From NCBI GenBank assembly GCA_963854835.1, contig OY978527.1:33645540-33709539 (forward strand): a stretch of DNA of 64,000 nucleotides, given 5' to 3'. Below the pieces are notes generated by a model. The model made no database searches and had not been told where the DNA came from. It saw only the letters and a list, made by a program, of their open reading frames with translations. The position numbers were made by a program, and so were the translations under genes. The stretch comes from Megamerina dolium. Lineage: Eukaryota; Arthropoda; Insecta; Diptera; Megamerinidae. This document shows positions 49,256 through 60,832 of the stretch, piece by piece; the stretch's first letter is position 1, and every line of letters starts with the position of its first letter.

Positions 49256-49694
49256 ATTAATCAAAATGCTGATTAAACAATTATTCTATCAATCAAAATT
49301 CTGATTAATCAAAATACGGATTATTCGATTAATCAGAATTTTGACTAATCAAAACATTTAGTTTTTATTCGTTTTTGAAATTTTATTTGGAAATAAAGAT
49401 TTAAAATGCATGCTCATATTCGTAGCTATGAAAAACTACCTGTCTAATTTGTATTGGAAAATATATTACATATATATATTTTGAATATTTTATTCGAATA
49501 TTTTTATTGATTAATCAAAATTCTGATTAATCGAATAATTTCAATTTTCGTATATTCAAAATCGTAATTATTTGAATAAATTCTTATATGATTAATCGAA
49601 ATTTTTATTATTCGAATAATTGATTAATCAATAATTTTGGTTAACCAAATTGATTAATTTTGATTAATCAGATTGTTCGACTAAACGATTAATC
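49256..49694. repeat. GATTAATC-rich block (8 perfect palindromic octamers)
   Basis: The palindrome GATTAATC occurs at 49303, 49327, 49509, 49525, 49590, 49622, 49662 and 49687, with further one-off variants (GATTAATT, GACTAATC, CATTAATC). It is often embedded in a longer phrase AATTCTGATTAATCAAAATT. It is not a clean tandem array: spacings vary and about 170 bp in the middle are free of it. It could be a decayed minisatellite or a cluster of homeodomain-type sites (TAAT cores; GATTA recalls Bicoid/Otx-type sites). Confidence 0.8.
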
Positions 49695-50785
49695 ACGTTT
49701 TCAATTCAAATGAATTTGACCAAAAAAAAACACAAATTTCTACACTTATTCTTTGGACAGTTCGGACAAATATTCCATAAGTTATAAGAAATGATGATTT
49801 TTAAGGAATTTCTACTCCACGGCAGTGCTACTAGATGAAAATCATTTAGTGAGTCACACCAATATGGTTTTCGACTGGTCTATAGAAATAAAATTAAAAA
49901 TTTTTATAGCACTTTCAGAGGAAATATTTCGTTGAGCTTCCTTCGAGCTGCTCAATGGAAGTCATTTCACGCACTCATATTTAATTTGTATGAAATGAAA
50001 GGGAAAGAGAGAGTGCCAATAGGCACTGAAAATTAATGCAAGCAAAGTAATTCGACTTGTGATCTCATACACATCGCGGTCCTTCGTATCAAATGTCACC
50101 ACGAGTTGAAGTGTAATAGCAAGGACCATAGGTTGCTCATGCAAAATTTCATTACAAAATTTCGAAAATGTCACTTGTCGGAAATATATTATTGGAGATT
50201 CCTTCAATTATTGGCAATCATCTAATCAAAATATTTAAAACTTATAAATACCTGTAACATCTATACGTATAGATGTTGTATTGCCAATTTCAGTACATAT
50301 TGAGAATATTGAAATCCAATAGAAGTATACCTATACATACTAAACACATAAAAGTATAATGTCATACACAGCCCATAACAAGTAGTAAAACCATTGCTTT
50401 CATGGGCACAAAACAAAAATGTCTCTATTCATAAAATATCCATAAGATGATGGTTACCATAGGGGACTAAAAATCATCGTCAAAAACAATTTTCAAACGA
50501 AGCAAAAGCAAAAAAAGTATTTACCTGATTACCAAAGTCATTGAATACGTGATGTGCCTTAATATAATTTTCACAGAAATATCCATAAATACTTACGTAC
50601 TACCTACCCACTTATATATTCGTTTATTCCGAAAGTACGGTGAAGCATACGAGCACGTGTTTGTATTCACATATCAGAGTGTGTAGTTGCATATTTACGC
50701 ACGTATGTACGTATTTATACTATGTGTTGACTAGTGTCAAAAACAGTGATTAGGTAAAATAGAGCAACTTAGAAGTGCATCTAAT
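49695..50785. other. non-coding DNA, one unassigned minus frame
   Basis: A minus-strand frame at 50207-49962 has fairly mixed composition (FDTKDRDVYEITSRITLLAL) but no family I can name. The remainder is AT-rich and shows nothing else. Confidence 0.4.
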
Positions 50786-51136
50786 GGGTGATTCATTTTG
50801 GAAGTACTCTTTTCAAATCTTTTCAATCTTTGTTATAATACCTAAAATAGCCATTCATCATAATTATTTGTTTTTTCAAATATTTTCCTTAAGTGTTACT
50901 AATTGATTCCATTCTTATATTACAGTTACTATATTGCCAGAGCGGTTTAAACATGTAGATTTTAGTTGTGTTCACCGAATTGTTTTTGCTGGAAATTTTC
51001 TAAACATCTTCCGAGGTTAAGTCTTCCCATAATGAAATGTCAAACAATACTGAAGCAAAATATCATAAAAGTGGGTCTCTCCAACTGGGGTTTCATAATA
51101 TCCTTACTAGAAAAAGTACCTTTAAATGAATCACCC
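50786..51136. mobile_element. MITE-like element with 27-29 bp terminal inverted repeats
   Basis: The left end GGGTGATTCATTTTGGAAGT, continuing to 50814, is matched in inverse at 51110-51136. The outer 13 bases are identical and the rest is close (GGAAGTACTCTTTTC versus AAAGGTACTTTTTC). The element is 351 bp. The terminal sequence and size suit a Tc1/mariner-type MITE or internally deleted transposon. The frame starting at 50966 inside it shows no transposase motif I can read. A clear TA duplication was not seen. Confidence 0.75.
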
Positions 51137-51474
51137 TTCATGTACAATACATACAAGTATACGTATAAACGTTCGAGTAAATCAGTGTCGTCTAGAGAAT
51201 TTTATCTTTTGAAAGAAATGGGATTTTATAGAAAACTTGTATATTAATGTTGCTTAGCATTTATATACATAATTATAATAATTGTGAGTATTCATTTCAA
51301 TGAGCCTTGGTTTTTAAAATCATTTATTAATATTTTGTATTATTGTAAATATATTGACCTTAAAGCAAATACTCAGATCGCATAGGTAATTAAATAAGTA
51401 TTTTTCAAGGAGAGCTTCTTACCATCGAAATGTGTAAGCAGATTAATCTAAAACAAGGGGGTACAAAAGACAGG

Positions 51475-52075
51475 ATATATTCATACTATCAGATAGCCAA
51501 GCCCTTCGAGCACTCAGCTCTCACGAAATGTACTCCAAGCTAGTATGTGACTGTCTACAGAAACTAAATCAGCTAGGGAAGAATAACAAAATCATAGGAC
51601 ACATAGGAATTTAGAGTAATGAACTTACTGACGAACTCGCCAGAAAAATACCATCCTCGACAATGATAGGGCTAGAACCCTATTGTGGTATAAAAATAAA
51701 AATATGACAAGGAGTGTTAAGAGAACAAAAGAAAGACAAAAGAAACAGAAACTCTTTTTGGTATACCATTCAGTGCTAAGATATTCTAAATTTCTGTTGG
51801 GTCCAAAAACAGGCTATATATCTCTATCTCTTGACCGGTCAATCAAGGGCTCGAGATACATTTGAGTAATATAGGAATAGTAGCAAGTTCATTGTGCAGA
51901 TTTTGCGATGAAAAAACCGAGTTGCTACATATTAGGTAGAGCACTGATCGACAGTAGACGCAAACGCCTGGGATTAAATTTGATAACAGGCAACGATATA
52001 GCAAGATTAGATCCAGCCAATATTTGAGTATTTAGAAGAGCAATGGGACTGGATAAGTCTTTATAGGCATATCCA
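51475..52075 (+). pseudogene. LINE RNase H domain and zinc-finger tail relic
   Basis: The + strand reads SDSQALRALSSHEMYSKLVC and DCLQKLNQLGKNNKIIGHIG, then after a stop SNELTDELARK. This is the 'DSQAAIxAL ... VxWVPGHxGIxGNExADELAR' core of a retrotransposon RNase H, with the second Asp and the final Asp positions visible. The Trp-Val-Pro of the usual motif is altered. Downstream a degenerate region ends with SLCRFCDEKTELLHI, a C-x2-C ... H zinc-finger-like end typical of R1/I/jockey-type LINEs. Frameshifts occur throughout. The reverse transcriptase part is absent. Confidence 0.82.
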
Positions 52076-52080
52076 ATACC

Positions 52081-55000
52081 AGTAAAGGGTTTTACAATCG
52101 ATATTTTAGGTCACAGTATATATATTTATATAATAATTATTATAAATCCCACTTTTTGTCAACTTCACGACTGCCTTTACATCGGAATTATAACCAATAT
52201 TATTGAGCATATATATCGTCTATGTATTATGCCCTATGTTTTGATGGAAACGTTTTTGAATCACTTAATACCAACACCATCGTCGTTATCACCATCATCA
52301 TAATCATATCATCATGAGCAGCAGTAGCATCATTCTATGGCATTGTCATAGTTGTTATCGTCTGAGTATATCGCGTCTATTTGCTGTAGCACATGAATGG
52401 AATACGAAATTAGCGGATGCCTTTGATATTGTCATATGCGTATCCGATAGTTGTTCTACTCCTGATGCAGTTGCCACTGCTGATGTTCAATAAGAATAAC
52501 AACTGATTTTTTTCATTCTTAATTTTTTTATTTTGACAGTATATATGTATATTCAAGGAAATCGATTGCGACTTGAATTGCTTTTTATGTGATTCCTTAG
52601 AATTCGATTCGATTCGATTTTATATTGGTTTTTTTTTTTTTTCTTTAAAGAGTGAATGAAAAATTGACTTTTTTGGTCTCGTATAATTGTATTTAAATTA
52701 CTTTGCAAAGGGTACTTGTCACTGACATTTTCAAATACATATATTTATGCAAATGCGTATACGTATATTAATAAAATATTACATACAAATGATTTAGTTT
52801 GTTGGTTTTTTTCGTACTCCACTGCTTTGTACCACTTTTTACAAGATTTTCATGAAATAGTTTCTTTTTCCAAAGAAATCATATTTTGTGCAAACTTTTA
52901 CTCCGTTGAACTGCGTTTTTGGCTTTTTAGTTTGCATAACCGTTGCCTGCTCTCTACATGCTGCTCATATTGTTCACCATCTTCACACATAATTTCTTAT
53001 ATCAACAGTTTGTTTTAGCACATTTATCAGCTCCCTAAGCTACCATATACTGTTATTCATATAATGTCTATTATTTTATAAACGAGTAATATAAAAGTCC
53101 ATATATACAGTATAGTATGGGTTACATGCGGTTCGGTGTTATTTTAGTACAGAGTAGATAGTACATACAACCAACCAATCACCCAAACCACTTTGAAAAA
53201 CTATATAGAACTTTTGGTGTGGCTTAAATGGTATTAGTCGTATTTAATTTTTGTAAAAAGCGTTTAAGTGGAAAGTTCATTCTAACGCTACACCGCGCCC
53301 GTTTGTTTAAACATATTCATATTATTGCGATCACTTGTTTGTACACTCGTTGGCTCGTTTGTTTGCTCAAAGTCTTTTAATAATTTCTTGGTGATTCTTG
53401 CTTTTTCTATTACCACAATCTATGAAATTTCCAATCGATTTGATAATCTTTTTTAATATTATATTTTATTTCGTTTTTTTTTTTATTTCACACAATATAT
53501 AATTTTTTTTTTTTTTTTTTTGTCATTTTCTACTTAAATTTCTTATTTTCTGTTTTTAATTTTCTATTTATTTTTTATTATTTCCTGAGTATTTCGAAGC
53601 TATTGTATATTATTGCACTGCAATAAGTATTATTAAATAAGGTGTTATTTGTTGAGAATATACAATATTTTTATTATGTAGTTAATTGAATTTAAAAATC
53701 AGATTTCTTGAAAACAATTTGCAGAAGAAATTAACTTTTAGGTTTCTCTTTTGCAATAACGTAATGTAGAAATATGATAACAATATTATATTTCCGTACA
53801 CTATGGGTCGTATGCGTAATATAGATTTCTTTGCTATTTCGCAGCAAAAAACCTTTTTATATTTCAATCTCCTATTTTTAGGTATTTAATATTTTTTAGA
53901 AAAAAATAATCATAATGTCTTCGAAATTTGTATAGTATAGTAGTATAGAACACATTTAGACACACCAATTCGCTCATTATTCTGAGCATCACTTGTTTAG
54001 AAGTAGTTCAGAAGTAGATCAGTGTGTATTGCATTTCTAAGAGATAGATGTTTCAAAGCCATTAGTCTAGAAAATTCCCCAATTCGTATTCCACGAAACC
54101 TCCAATTTTCGAAAGTTGGCTCAAAACTATTATTTGAAGTTTCTTATTAGAAGTGGGTATTAAAGTCGAGATGTTTGAACCAATGACAATAATGGATAAA
54201 TACTCTACCATCTTGTATTCGAAAAATCAAGAAGATTTTGATGCCATGGGTAACGGATCATACCGAAATTAATACGACCGAAAAAACTCACCAGCAAACA
54301 GGAAAAGGAACGGCTTTATCTTCAACTTCACCTGGCCGGAACCATTTTGTGTGGTTAGCCACCGTACACTTGCAATACAACTTAGAACCAAAAATAAATA
54401 CTAAATTGAGATACCCAAATTAAGGTAGTGAATTATCTTAATTTAAATATTGCACAACACTAAAGAAGAATAGCAAAATAATTCTATTATCGATTCCAAG
54501 AGGACATTTTAAACTGAAAAAACACCTGCCTTTTGTTTGTTGTTTTTTTCTTCTTATTTCGTTTGTGGAGGTCGTCAACAAAAGTGGTAGTCCTTATCCG
54601 AGGCACGGTTTAATTTTTCATTGGGGGAAGTTTTTATGTTGTGGGTTCCAAGCCCAGCGCATAACCTCTAAAAGAGAAGGTTTTTGCACTCATTTTATCC
54701 GCCTCTCAGCGGGTGCTAGGAAGACATTGCCCGGTGGTCGCCACTTGGAGAACCCCCATTGAAAAATGAATGAAAGCTACATGATGGCACCATCATTATA
54801 TGTCAGAGTGAAGGTACCATCACATAGCGCACAGAAGAAACTACATGACGTTCAGTGAGTTGACTTGCGATAAGCTAACCCCACCCTGTTGAGGCAGTTA
54901 GGCACATTACCTTACGAAAACACCACCATACCACCAGACCTAGCGTAGTAAAATCCATATTCTGTACGGAGGAAGAAGAATCTCGAGAATACTGCATACA

Positions 55001-55564
55001 GCAGCATCCAGAGCTATTAAGCTATCAAGCACATTAACATTTGAGTATCTACTAAATATATTGTTTCCGATCCGATACCAATAAGTAGAAGAATGCTTCT
55101 TTTGGATTCAATAAGATCAAAATCGACTGACGTTTCTTACAAAAATAGCTTTAAATATGGGAAAATTAGGAAAATTTGAAAGTCATTGTTATTAGAAACC
55201 TCACATATTTCAATTATATTAAGATTTCATACATTTGGTTTTTTTGGCTCACAGATTATACAGTAGCGTGTACATGATCAAACAAAAAAGTTAAAAATTC
55301 ACTGCTGGGGAGCTTATATTCCCATTCGGAATTTTATTTTTCCCTGAAAGGGGATATTTTATTTTTTCTGATCTTCTTTATAGGACCCTCTACATAGGTT
55401 AAGCCTATGAAACTCTTTTTGAAAATCAATACATCCTAATGTAAATACATCCCCGTATGTATTGATGTGTTCAAGAGCTTTGGTTTAACGCTCTTTTAAA
55501 CGCTTAATTATTTAATGTGTGTCTTTATGTTTTGGATACATTATATCTGTACATAAATTTATTA
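52081..55564. other. mostly AT-rich non-coding DNA with an unexplained GC-richer block
   Basis: 52081-54000 holds only T-runs (notably 53503-53520) and microsatellite-like DNA. 54030-54425 and especially 54540-54950 are less AT-rich, with open + frames at 54238-54423 and 54565-54762. Neither matches a family I know. This block could be an untranslated part of an old retroelement. Confidence 0.4.
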
Positions 55565-55803
55565 GGGTGCTGTAGCCCAGTGGTTAATGTGTTGGTCTTC
55601 TGAACTGTAGCTAGTGGGTTCAATCCCCGGTTGAAGCATAACAAATTTAATATAAAAAAGATTTTTCTTTCGAACGGTACCCAAACAAATGGTCGGTAAG
55701 CAATTGGCAATTCTTCCGACAGTAACAAATTGCCATGGAAAAGCTTCTAAAAAAAACTCTGTGACAAAAAATGATGTCACAAGAGTTCTGCCGTTCGGAA
55801 ATT
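55565..55803 (+). mobile_element. tRNA-derived SINE, copy 11 (3' truncated)
   Basis: Head GGGTGCTGTAGCCCAGTGG, B box GTGGGTTCAATCCCCGGTTG, then GCATAACAAATTTAATAT, TTCTTTCGAACGGTACCC, a small insertion (AAACAAATGG), TCGGTAAGCAATTGGC, ACAGTAACAAATTGCCATGG, ACTCTGTGACAAA, and GATGTCACAAGAGTTCTGCC ending at GTTCGGAA. The last about 100 bp and the tail are missing. Confidence 0.9.
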
Positions 55804-57449
55804 TATTAGTGAAGAAGTAATACAAATCGACACACTTCATGTGTATGGGCCGATAATCAAAAGAAACGCATTAGAGTGTAGTAATTCCAAATTCTATATA
55901 TACTAAAGCAAAATATAAGAAATTCTATTATGTTATTTTGAGAAAGATGATTGATTATATTATATATTGAAATTTGTATGAAGGTTCAAATAGCTTTTAT
56001 TCAAAGATTTAATGCAAATTATATAAACAAATATATCACAAGTATATAAATGTTAATTAGCGTTTTAATCAATTAATTTGCTATTATCAAAGTGTAATAC
56101 ATAGCTCTTTAATTTCAAAGCTATTATATTACTCATGAATAATTAGCATGTCTATAAATGTCGATTACTCACCCTGACCACAGCCATATAACGCATTATG
56201 TATAATAATTTCTTTATACCTACATGTATGGCAATCAACTTGAAGCAATTTGCATTACTAAGTACTTTTTGTATAACAAATTTAAAATCATTTAATAAAT
56301 TTCCTTTAATTTCCAATTTCACTTTAAATTAATACTGCATAAATTATAACAACACCAATGCTATATTCCCACCAATAACAATAGCATGTTGTCTGTTCTG
56401 TTCTGTTTTGTTCTGTTCTATGTTCTATTGAATGAGTGTATTTATTCGACAAGAATCGCGTGTTTCACTTTCGTTAAGTGTTCGCTTTTGCTGCCATGCT
56501 CAAATGCTTTTAATTTTTGGCAGCAACTAACTACATACCATATATTTGTATGTACTTGTTAGCTACAACAACAAGCCAACAACCAACAACCATCAAGATA
56601 CTAATACATATTTTCACATAGTCATACACACACACACACACGAACAATGTGTATTAAAATTCATTTACTGACTGACTATTAACACTCGTTCTTTCATTTC
56701 ATTGCCCATTCATTGTTACTGTAATTGGTTCATATGCCCCTGTTGTTGTGTTGTTGTTGTTGTTGTTGTTGTTGTTGGAATATATAATGCAAGTGGTTAT
56801 ACTACATAGGTACCTACGTAATATGGTAGGTAGCAGTTGTAATAAACTTAACCATCAGCGTACATAACTTCTGCCAAAAAGTGTTCATTTCCTTTTTGGC
56901 GTTATCGTCACTTCCGTTGTAACGCTAATAACTCAATGCCGGAAAACTTAAATGGATGCTAAAAGTTCAAAGTGAACTTTTGCTACACCCATACCGACAC
57001 ACCCTCTCTGTATCTCTATCTGTTTCATTTCGCCAATTTTTGTTTTATTATTATCTAATGAAGGATAAATAGGTACATTTGTAGTTATGGACGTAGTAAA
57101 TTAGTATTGAAGCAAATGCTATGGCGCAAACAGTTCATTTATGTAATTTTAATTTCCAAAAGTTAATAATATCAATGCTTATAGTTACTATAATTCTTTA
57201 AACAGTTTTGTAAAATATTTAAAATATTGATTTAGTAAAATAGTTTTAAAAAATTTCTATTGAATTTGTGTTACTTATAATTTAAATGAAACAAATTTAG
57301 CCAGCTGGAAGCTGTGTTTCTAATGGCAGTAACAACAACATAACTTTATAGATCAGGTATAGCTACCATTAAGTGGTTCGTCGCAGTGTTTTTGTATGAG
57401 GACTGTATGAAATAGTGGGACTGAACTGCCAATTTATATATACTTTTTA
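55804..57449. other. AT-rich non-coding DNA
   Basis: CTGTT-type pentamer run at 56393-56430, a CA run near 56627-56641 and a GTT run at 56741-56777. No gene or element recognised. Confidence 0.5.
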
Positions 57450-58170
57450 GGAGGCAATAGGATGAGAGATCCGTTGAACCTCTAGATGACCTAACTCTCA
57501 TATTCTATGATAATTCCAAATATGTTTGGGGCCTTGAGCAGAGGTGTATACTTAGATTCATTAGGAATTAACCACTACTTTAGACTAACTAAACACTGCA
57601 GCGTTTTTCAAGCAGAGGTTAGAGGTATAGATGTAGCCCTCTCCATAATCTCTATAAGAGAAAACAATTTCTCTTGTCGAAAAGCACTAAGATCGCACAT
57701 TCTAACATCAAAGACCACGATTCAGTGCGGCAGATATCTCGATGAGATGACTGAGCAGAATAATCTGCACCTAATATTGGTGCCGGTTCAGAGTGACATT
57801 CGAAACAATTATAGGGCGGATGAATTAATCAGAAATGACAACGGTTTAGAGTTCCTTTCTGAATGTGCAAGCTTGGATACTCCACTGACCACCTGTAACC
57901 TAGTATAATAATAAGGGGAAGAGTGACAGAAAGAAAGACAAACGACCGATGGACACGCTTTATCACGGGCAAAACCGCGCAACAGATCTGGCCAAAGCTG
58001 GTCTGTAACCGCACAAAAACTCTCCTCAGTCTAGATAGATGTGTGTGACAGGAATTCTTATAGGCCACTAAATTCTAGGCACACTTGCTAGAAGAATAGA
58101 ATCAGCCCACCTAACGTATGACTTCTGCTGAAACTACAAGTTCAAAAAAGTAGATAATACATTCCTGCAT
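57450..58170 (+). pseudogene. LINE RNase H domain relic with C-terminal tail
   Basis: A short frame gives TLIFYDNSKY (the 'xxYTDGSK' start of RNase H). A shift leads into SRGVYLDSLGINHYFRLTKH then CSVFQAEVRGIDVA, which matches 'GAGVYxxxLxxxxSFRLPxHCSVFQAExxAIxxA', with the conserved Glu visible. The 'SDSQAAI' part is mostly lost. QCGRYLDEMTEQNNLHLILV then PVQSDIRNNYRADELIRN corresponds to 'LDEMAxxNxxxLxWVPGHxDIxGNxxADELAR'. Further on, GKTAQQIWPKLVCNRTKTLL and SLDR match the 'RRxKxLLxLxR' region before the C-terminal zinc finger, now decayed. It may be the same kind of LINE as at 51.5 kb. Confidence 0.85.
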
Positions 58171-58333
58171 CTGATGTGCACATTAGGGTGGATCACGAAA
58201 AAAAGCACTTATTTAATTTTATAAAAGAAAAATGTTTGATTTGGAGAGAGGAGTAGAATCAGAGGAACTAAATTCAATTTTTAAAGGGTTCGTGCAACGT
58301 CAAAGTCATATATGAAGGATTTATAGCCCTTCC

Positions 58334-58357
58334 TGATAGCTTGTTAACAAGCTATCA
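58334..58357. repeat. perfect 24-bp palindrome
   Basis: TGATAGCTTGTT is followed immediately by its exact reverse complement AACAAGCTATCA, with no spacer. It lies between the LINE relic and the HINE at 58395 and belongs to neither as far as I can see. Confidence 0.95.
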
Positions 58358-58394
58358 CTTTTAACAGTCGGACAATCAACAACCGTACTATAAT

Positions 58395-59998
58395 AAAAAT
58401 CTCCTTACAGTCGGCTGGGGCCGACCAAACTATACCCTGCATATGTAGATTTATATATAAAAAGTTTACTCGAATATCCAACTTTTCTTTTATTTCCACT
58501 TTTCGAGAAACAATTTTTGCATATACTACTAATTTACACCCGAAATATGGTTGACTTTGACGAAGTAAAGGGATTTTAAGATAATTCCGAGGCTTAGTAT
58601 GGGAGCTATATAAAAAGTGGGCGTGGCTTACCACTTTCTAGTAAATCCAATTAATTTTTCAATGTTAATCCACACCTTAAATTTGGTGTCCTAAGTTGAA
58701 TAGTTTCTAAGTTATGGTGGTTAACATTTTTGTTTAATTTCCTCAACTTTGTATGGGAGCCCCAATAAGAAGTGGGCGTGGTACGCTGATTTTTCGCCAG
58801 ATTATTTCCGACTACGATATTAATTTAAGTGTCAATTATGGTTATTGTAGACATAAGATTGCCTAAGTTACAGCTGTTTCAATTTAAAATTTGTATGGGG
58901 GCTACGATAAACAGTGGGCGTGGTGCGCCCATTTTCTGTGAGCCTAGTTGCTCGTACAATACTAATCCATACCCTAAGTCTCGTTGTCTTAGGCTAAATG
59001 GTTTGTAAGTTATGAAGCTTAAAATTTTAGTTTAATTCACTCGACTTTGTATGGGAGACCGATGAAGGAGTGGGCGTGGCACACTGATTTTCTGCCAGAT
59101 TATTGCCGACTACGATATTAATTTAAGTGTCAATTATGGTTATTCTAGACAGAAGATTGCCGAAGTTACAGCTGTTTCAATTTAAAATTTGTATGGGGGC
59201 TACGATAAACACTGGGCGTGGTGCGCCAATTTTCTGTCAGCCTAGTTGCTCGTACAATACTAATCCACACCTTAAATCCCGTTATTCTACGCTGAATAGT
59301 TTGCAAGTTATAACCGGTAACATTTTTTTTAATTTCCGCAACTTTGTATGGGAGACCCAAAAAGGAGTGGGCGTGGCACATTGATTTTCTGTCATATTAT
59401 TTCCGACTACCGTGTTAATCTAAGTGTCAATTATGGTTATTCTAGACAGAAGATTGTAGAAGTTACAGCAGTTTCAATTTAAAAGAAGTACAGACACTTT
59501 GTATGGGAGCTACGCTAGAAAGTAGGCGTGGCTCATCCACTTTTGGTGAGGTTATATAGTAGTATAATATAACTCTATGTGCAAAATATTGTTGTCCCAA
59601 GTGGTATATTGTGTGAGTTATAGTAAGTTAAAGATTTTGAAAATTTCGAGGTTAGTCGCTTTGAATGCTTGGTGTGGGCGTGGTTATTGACCGATCATGC
59701 CCAATATCAATCCCCTCCGTACCCTTGGATCATAGATTACTTATGCCAAATTTCATCGAAATAGCTCAATATTTACTCAAGTTATCGTGCGAACCAGCCA
59801 GGTGACAGACAGACGGACGGACGGACGGACGGACGGACGGACGGACGGACATCGTTAAATCGAAAATTTAATCGACGCTGATCACGAATATATATCCATG
59901 TCTATATCTCCGGAGATTCCTTCATGTGGACACAAACATCTGACCGAAATGAATATACCATGCATATTGCATTATGCAGGGTATAAAAACATCATTTT
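58395..59998 (-). mobile_element. HINE, copy 4, full length, reverse orientation
   Basis: Read on the minus strand it starts TATACCCTGCATAATGCA near 59995. It contains GAATCTCCGGAGATATAGAC, the ATTTAACGATG block, and a tract of about ten GTCC units (59811-59850 on the + strand as GGAC). Then come CACCTGGCTGGTTCGCACG and the tandem array with CCACGCCCACT at spacings close to 297 bp. It ends at GCAGGGTATAGTTTGGTCGG, the hairpin GTCGGC-ccca-GCCGAC and GTAAGGAGATTTTT. It is the same subfamily as the 38.5 kb copy, with long identical stretches, but shorter by about one tandem unit. It has no coding capacity. Confidence 0.88.
59811..59850. repeat. GGAC tetranucleotide microsatellite inside the HINE
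   Basis: Ten consecutive GGAC units (GTCC on the element's sense strand). The other HINE copies have three to four units, so this tract has expanded in this copy. Confidence 0.95.
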
Positions 59999-60251
59999 GG
60001 CGGTTCTAAATGGGTTAAGGAAAAGAATTGTTTGTTGTCTCAAGAACGTTTCAACATAATCTGAGAGGTGAAATTTTGAAATTTTTTTTTTTGTATGATC
60101 CTAGTACACATGCCCGGCGCTCTCCGTAGTACTTTACATTTCAGATAGACACGCAAGCCTCTCAATGGTCACCATTACCTAGTTATTCCCCCGTAAAATA
60201 TTAATATAATAAATATTGTTGAGCTTGATATAAAAATTAATAGACTCTCAG

Positions 60252-60488
60252 AGGTGCCTTAGCTCAGGGGTTAGTCCCCGGCTAAATCACTTCATATTGC
60301 AAAGGTTTTTATTTCGAACCGCATCCACTTTATCGGCAAGTAAATGGCAATTCTTCCGGCAGTAACAATTTGCTATGAAAGAACTCTGTGACATAGCGCA
60401 GAAAAAGTAATGTCACAAGGGTTTTGAGTTTGGAACCGGCTAATATAAGCAGTTGCCTTCTAAGAATGTCCAAAATTTAAAACGCACA
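60252..60488 (+). mobile_element. tRNA-derived SINE, copy 12 (internal deletion in the head)
   Basis: Head GAGGTGCCTTAGCTCAGGGG then GTTAGTCCCCGGCTAAATCA: the part between the A box and the end of the B box is deleted. The body follows with CAAAGGTTTTTATTTCGAAC, TATCGGCAAGTAAATGGC, TTCCGGCAGTAACAATTTGC, GAACTCTGTGAC, AATGTCACAAGGGTTTTG and GGAACCGGCTAATATAAG. It stops at AATTTAAAACGCACA, so the last about 70 bp are missing. Without a B box it could not be transcribed by Pol III in the usual way. Confidence 0.88.
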
Positions 60489-60539
60489 TATTATTATTTA
60501 AAAAGTATTTTAATATAAAAAAAAAAACGTAACTTCTTT

Positions 60540-60832
60540 GATTGCCTTTTTGTGAACGTGCACTGTAGGACCATTGGTAGTGTATGTCAAATTTCATCGA
60601 GGCATCTTCAACATCCCAATTTGAAGTCAACTTCGGAAGTAGCCAGGTGACCGATGGAGGCAAAAGATGAGCAGACGTACAGGCATCTTTCGTTAATCGA
60701 TTACCGGGGTCTAATATTTTAAAAATATATCAACTTTTTTATATATCTGCAGTTTGCTTCAAAAAGTTGCAAAGATCTGACCAAAATTAATATACCTTTG
60801 CACTTTGGTTAAGGATATAAAAGAAATATGAA
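60540..60832 (-). mobile_element. HINE-related fragment, copy 5 (diverged, 3' part missing)
   Basis: On the minus strand the 5' end reads TATATCCTTAACCAAAGTGC and GGTATATTAATTTTGGTCAG, like the TATACCCTGCA / GGTATATTCATTTCGGTCA of the full copies. Next are CCGGTAATCGATTAACG in place of the ATTTAACGATG block and CACCTGGCTACTTCCG, a decayed form of CACCTGGCTGGTTCGC. CCTCGATGAAATTTGACATA follows, matching the GATGAAATTTGGCATA phrase. It stops before the first CCACGCCC block. It is much more diverged than the neighbouring copy at 58.4-60.0 kb. Confidence 0.7.

Noticed and set aside
49962..50207. Minus-strand frame with FDTKDRDVYEITSRITLLAL
   Set aside because: Mixed composition but no recognisable motif; could be a TE relic or chance.
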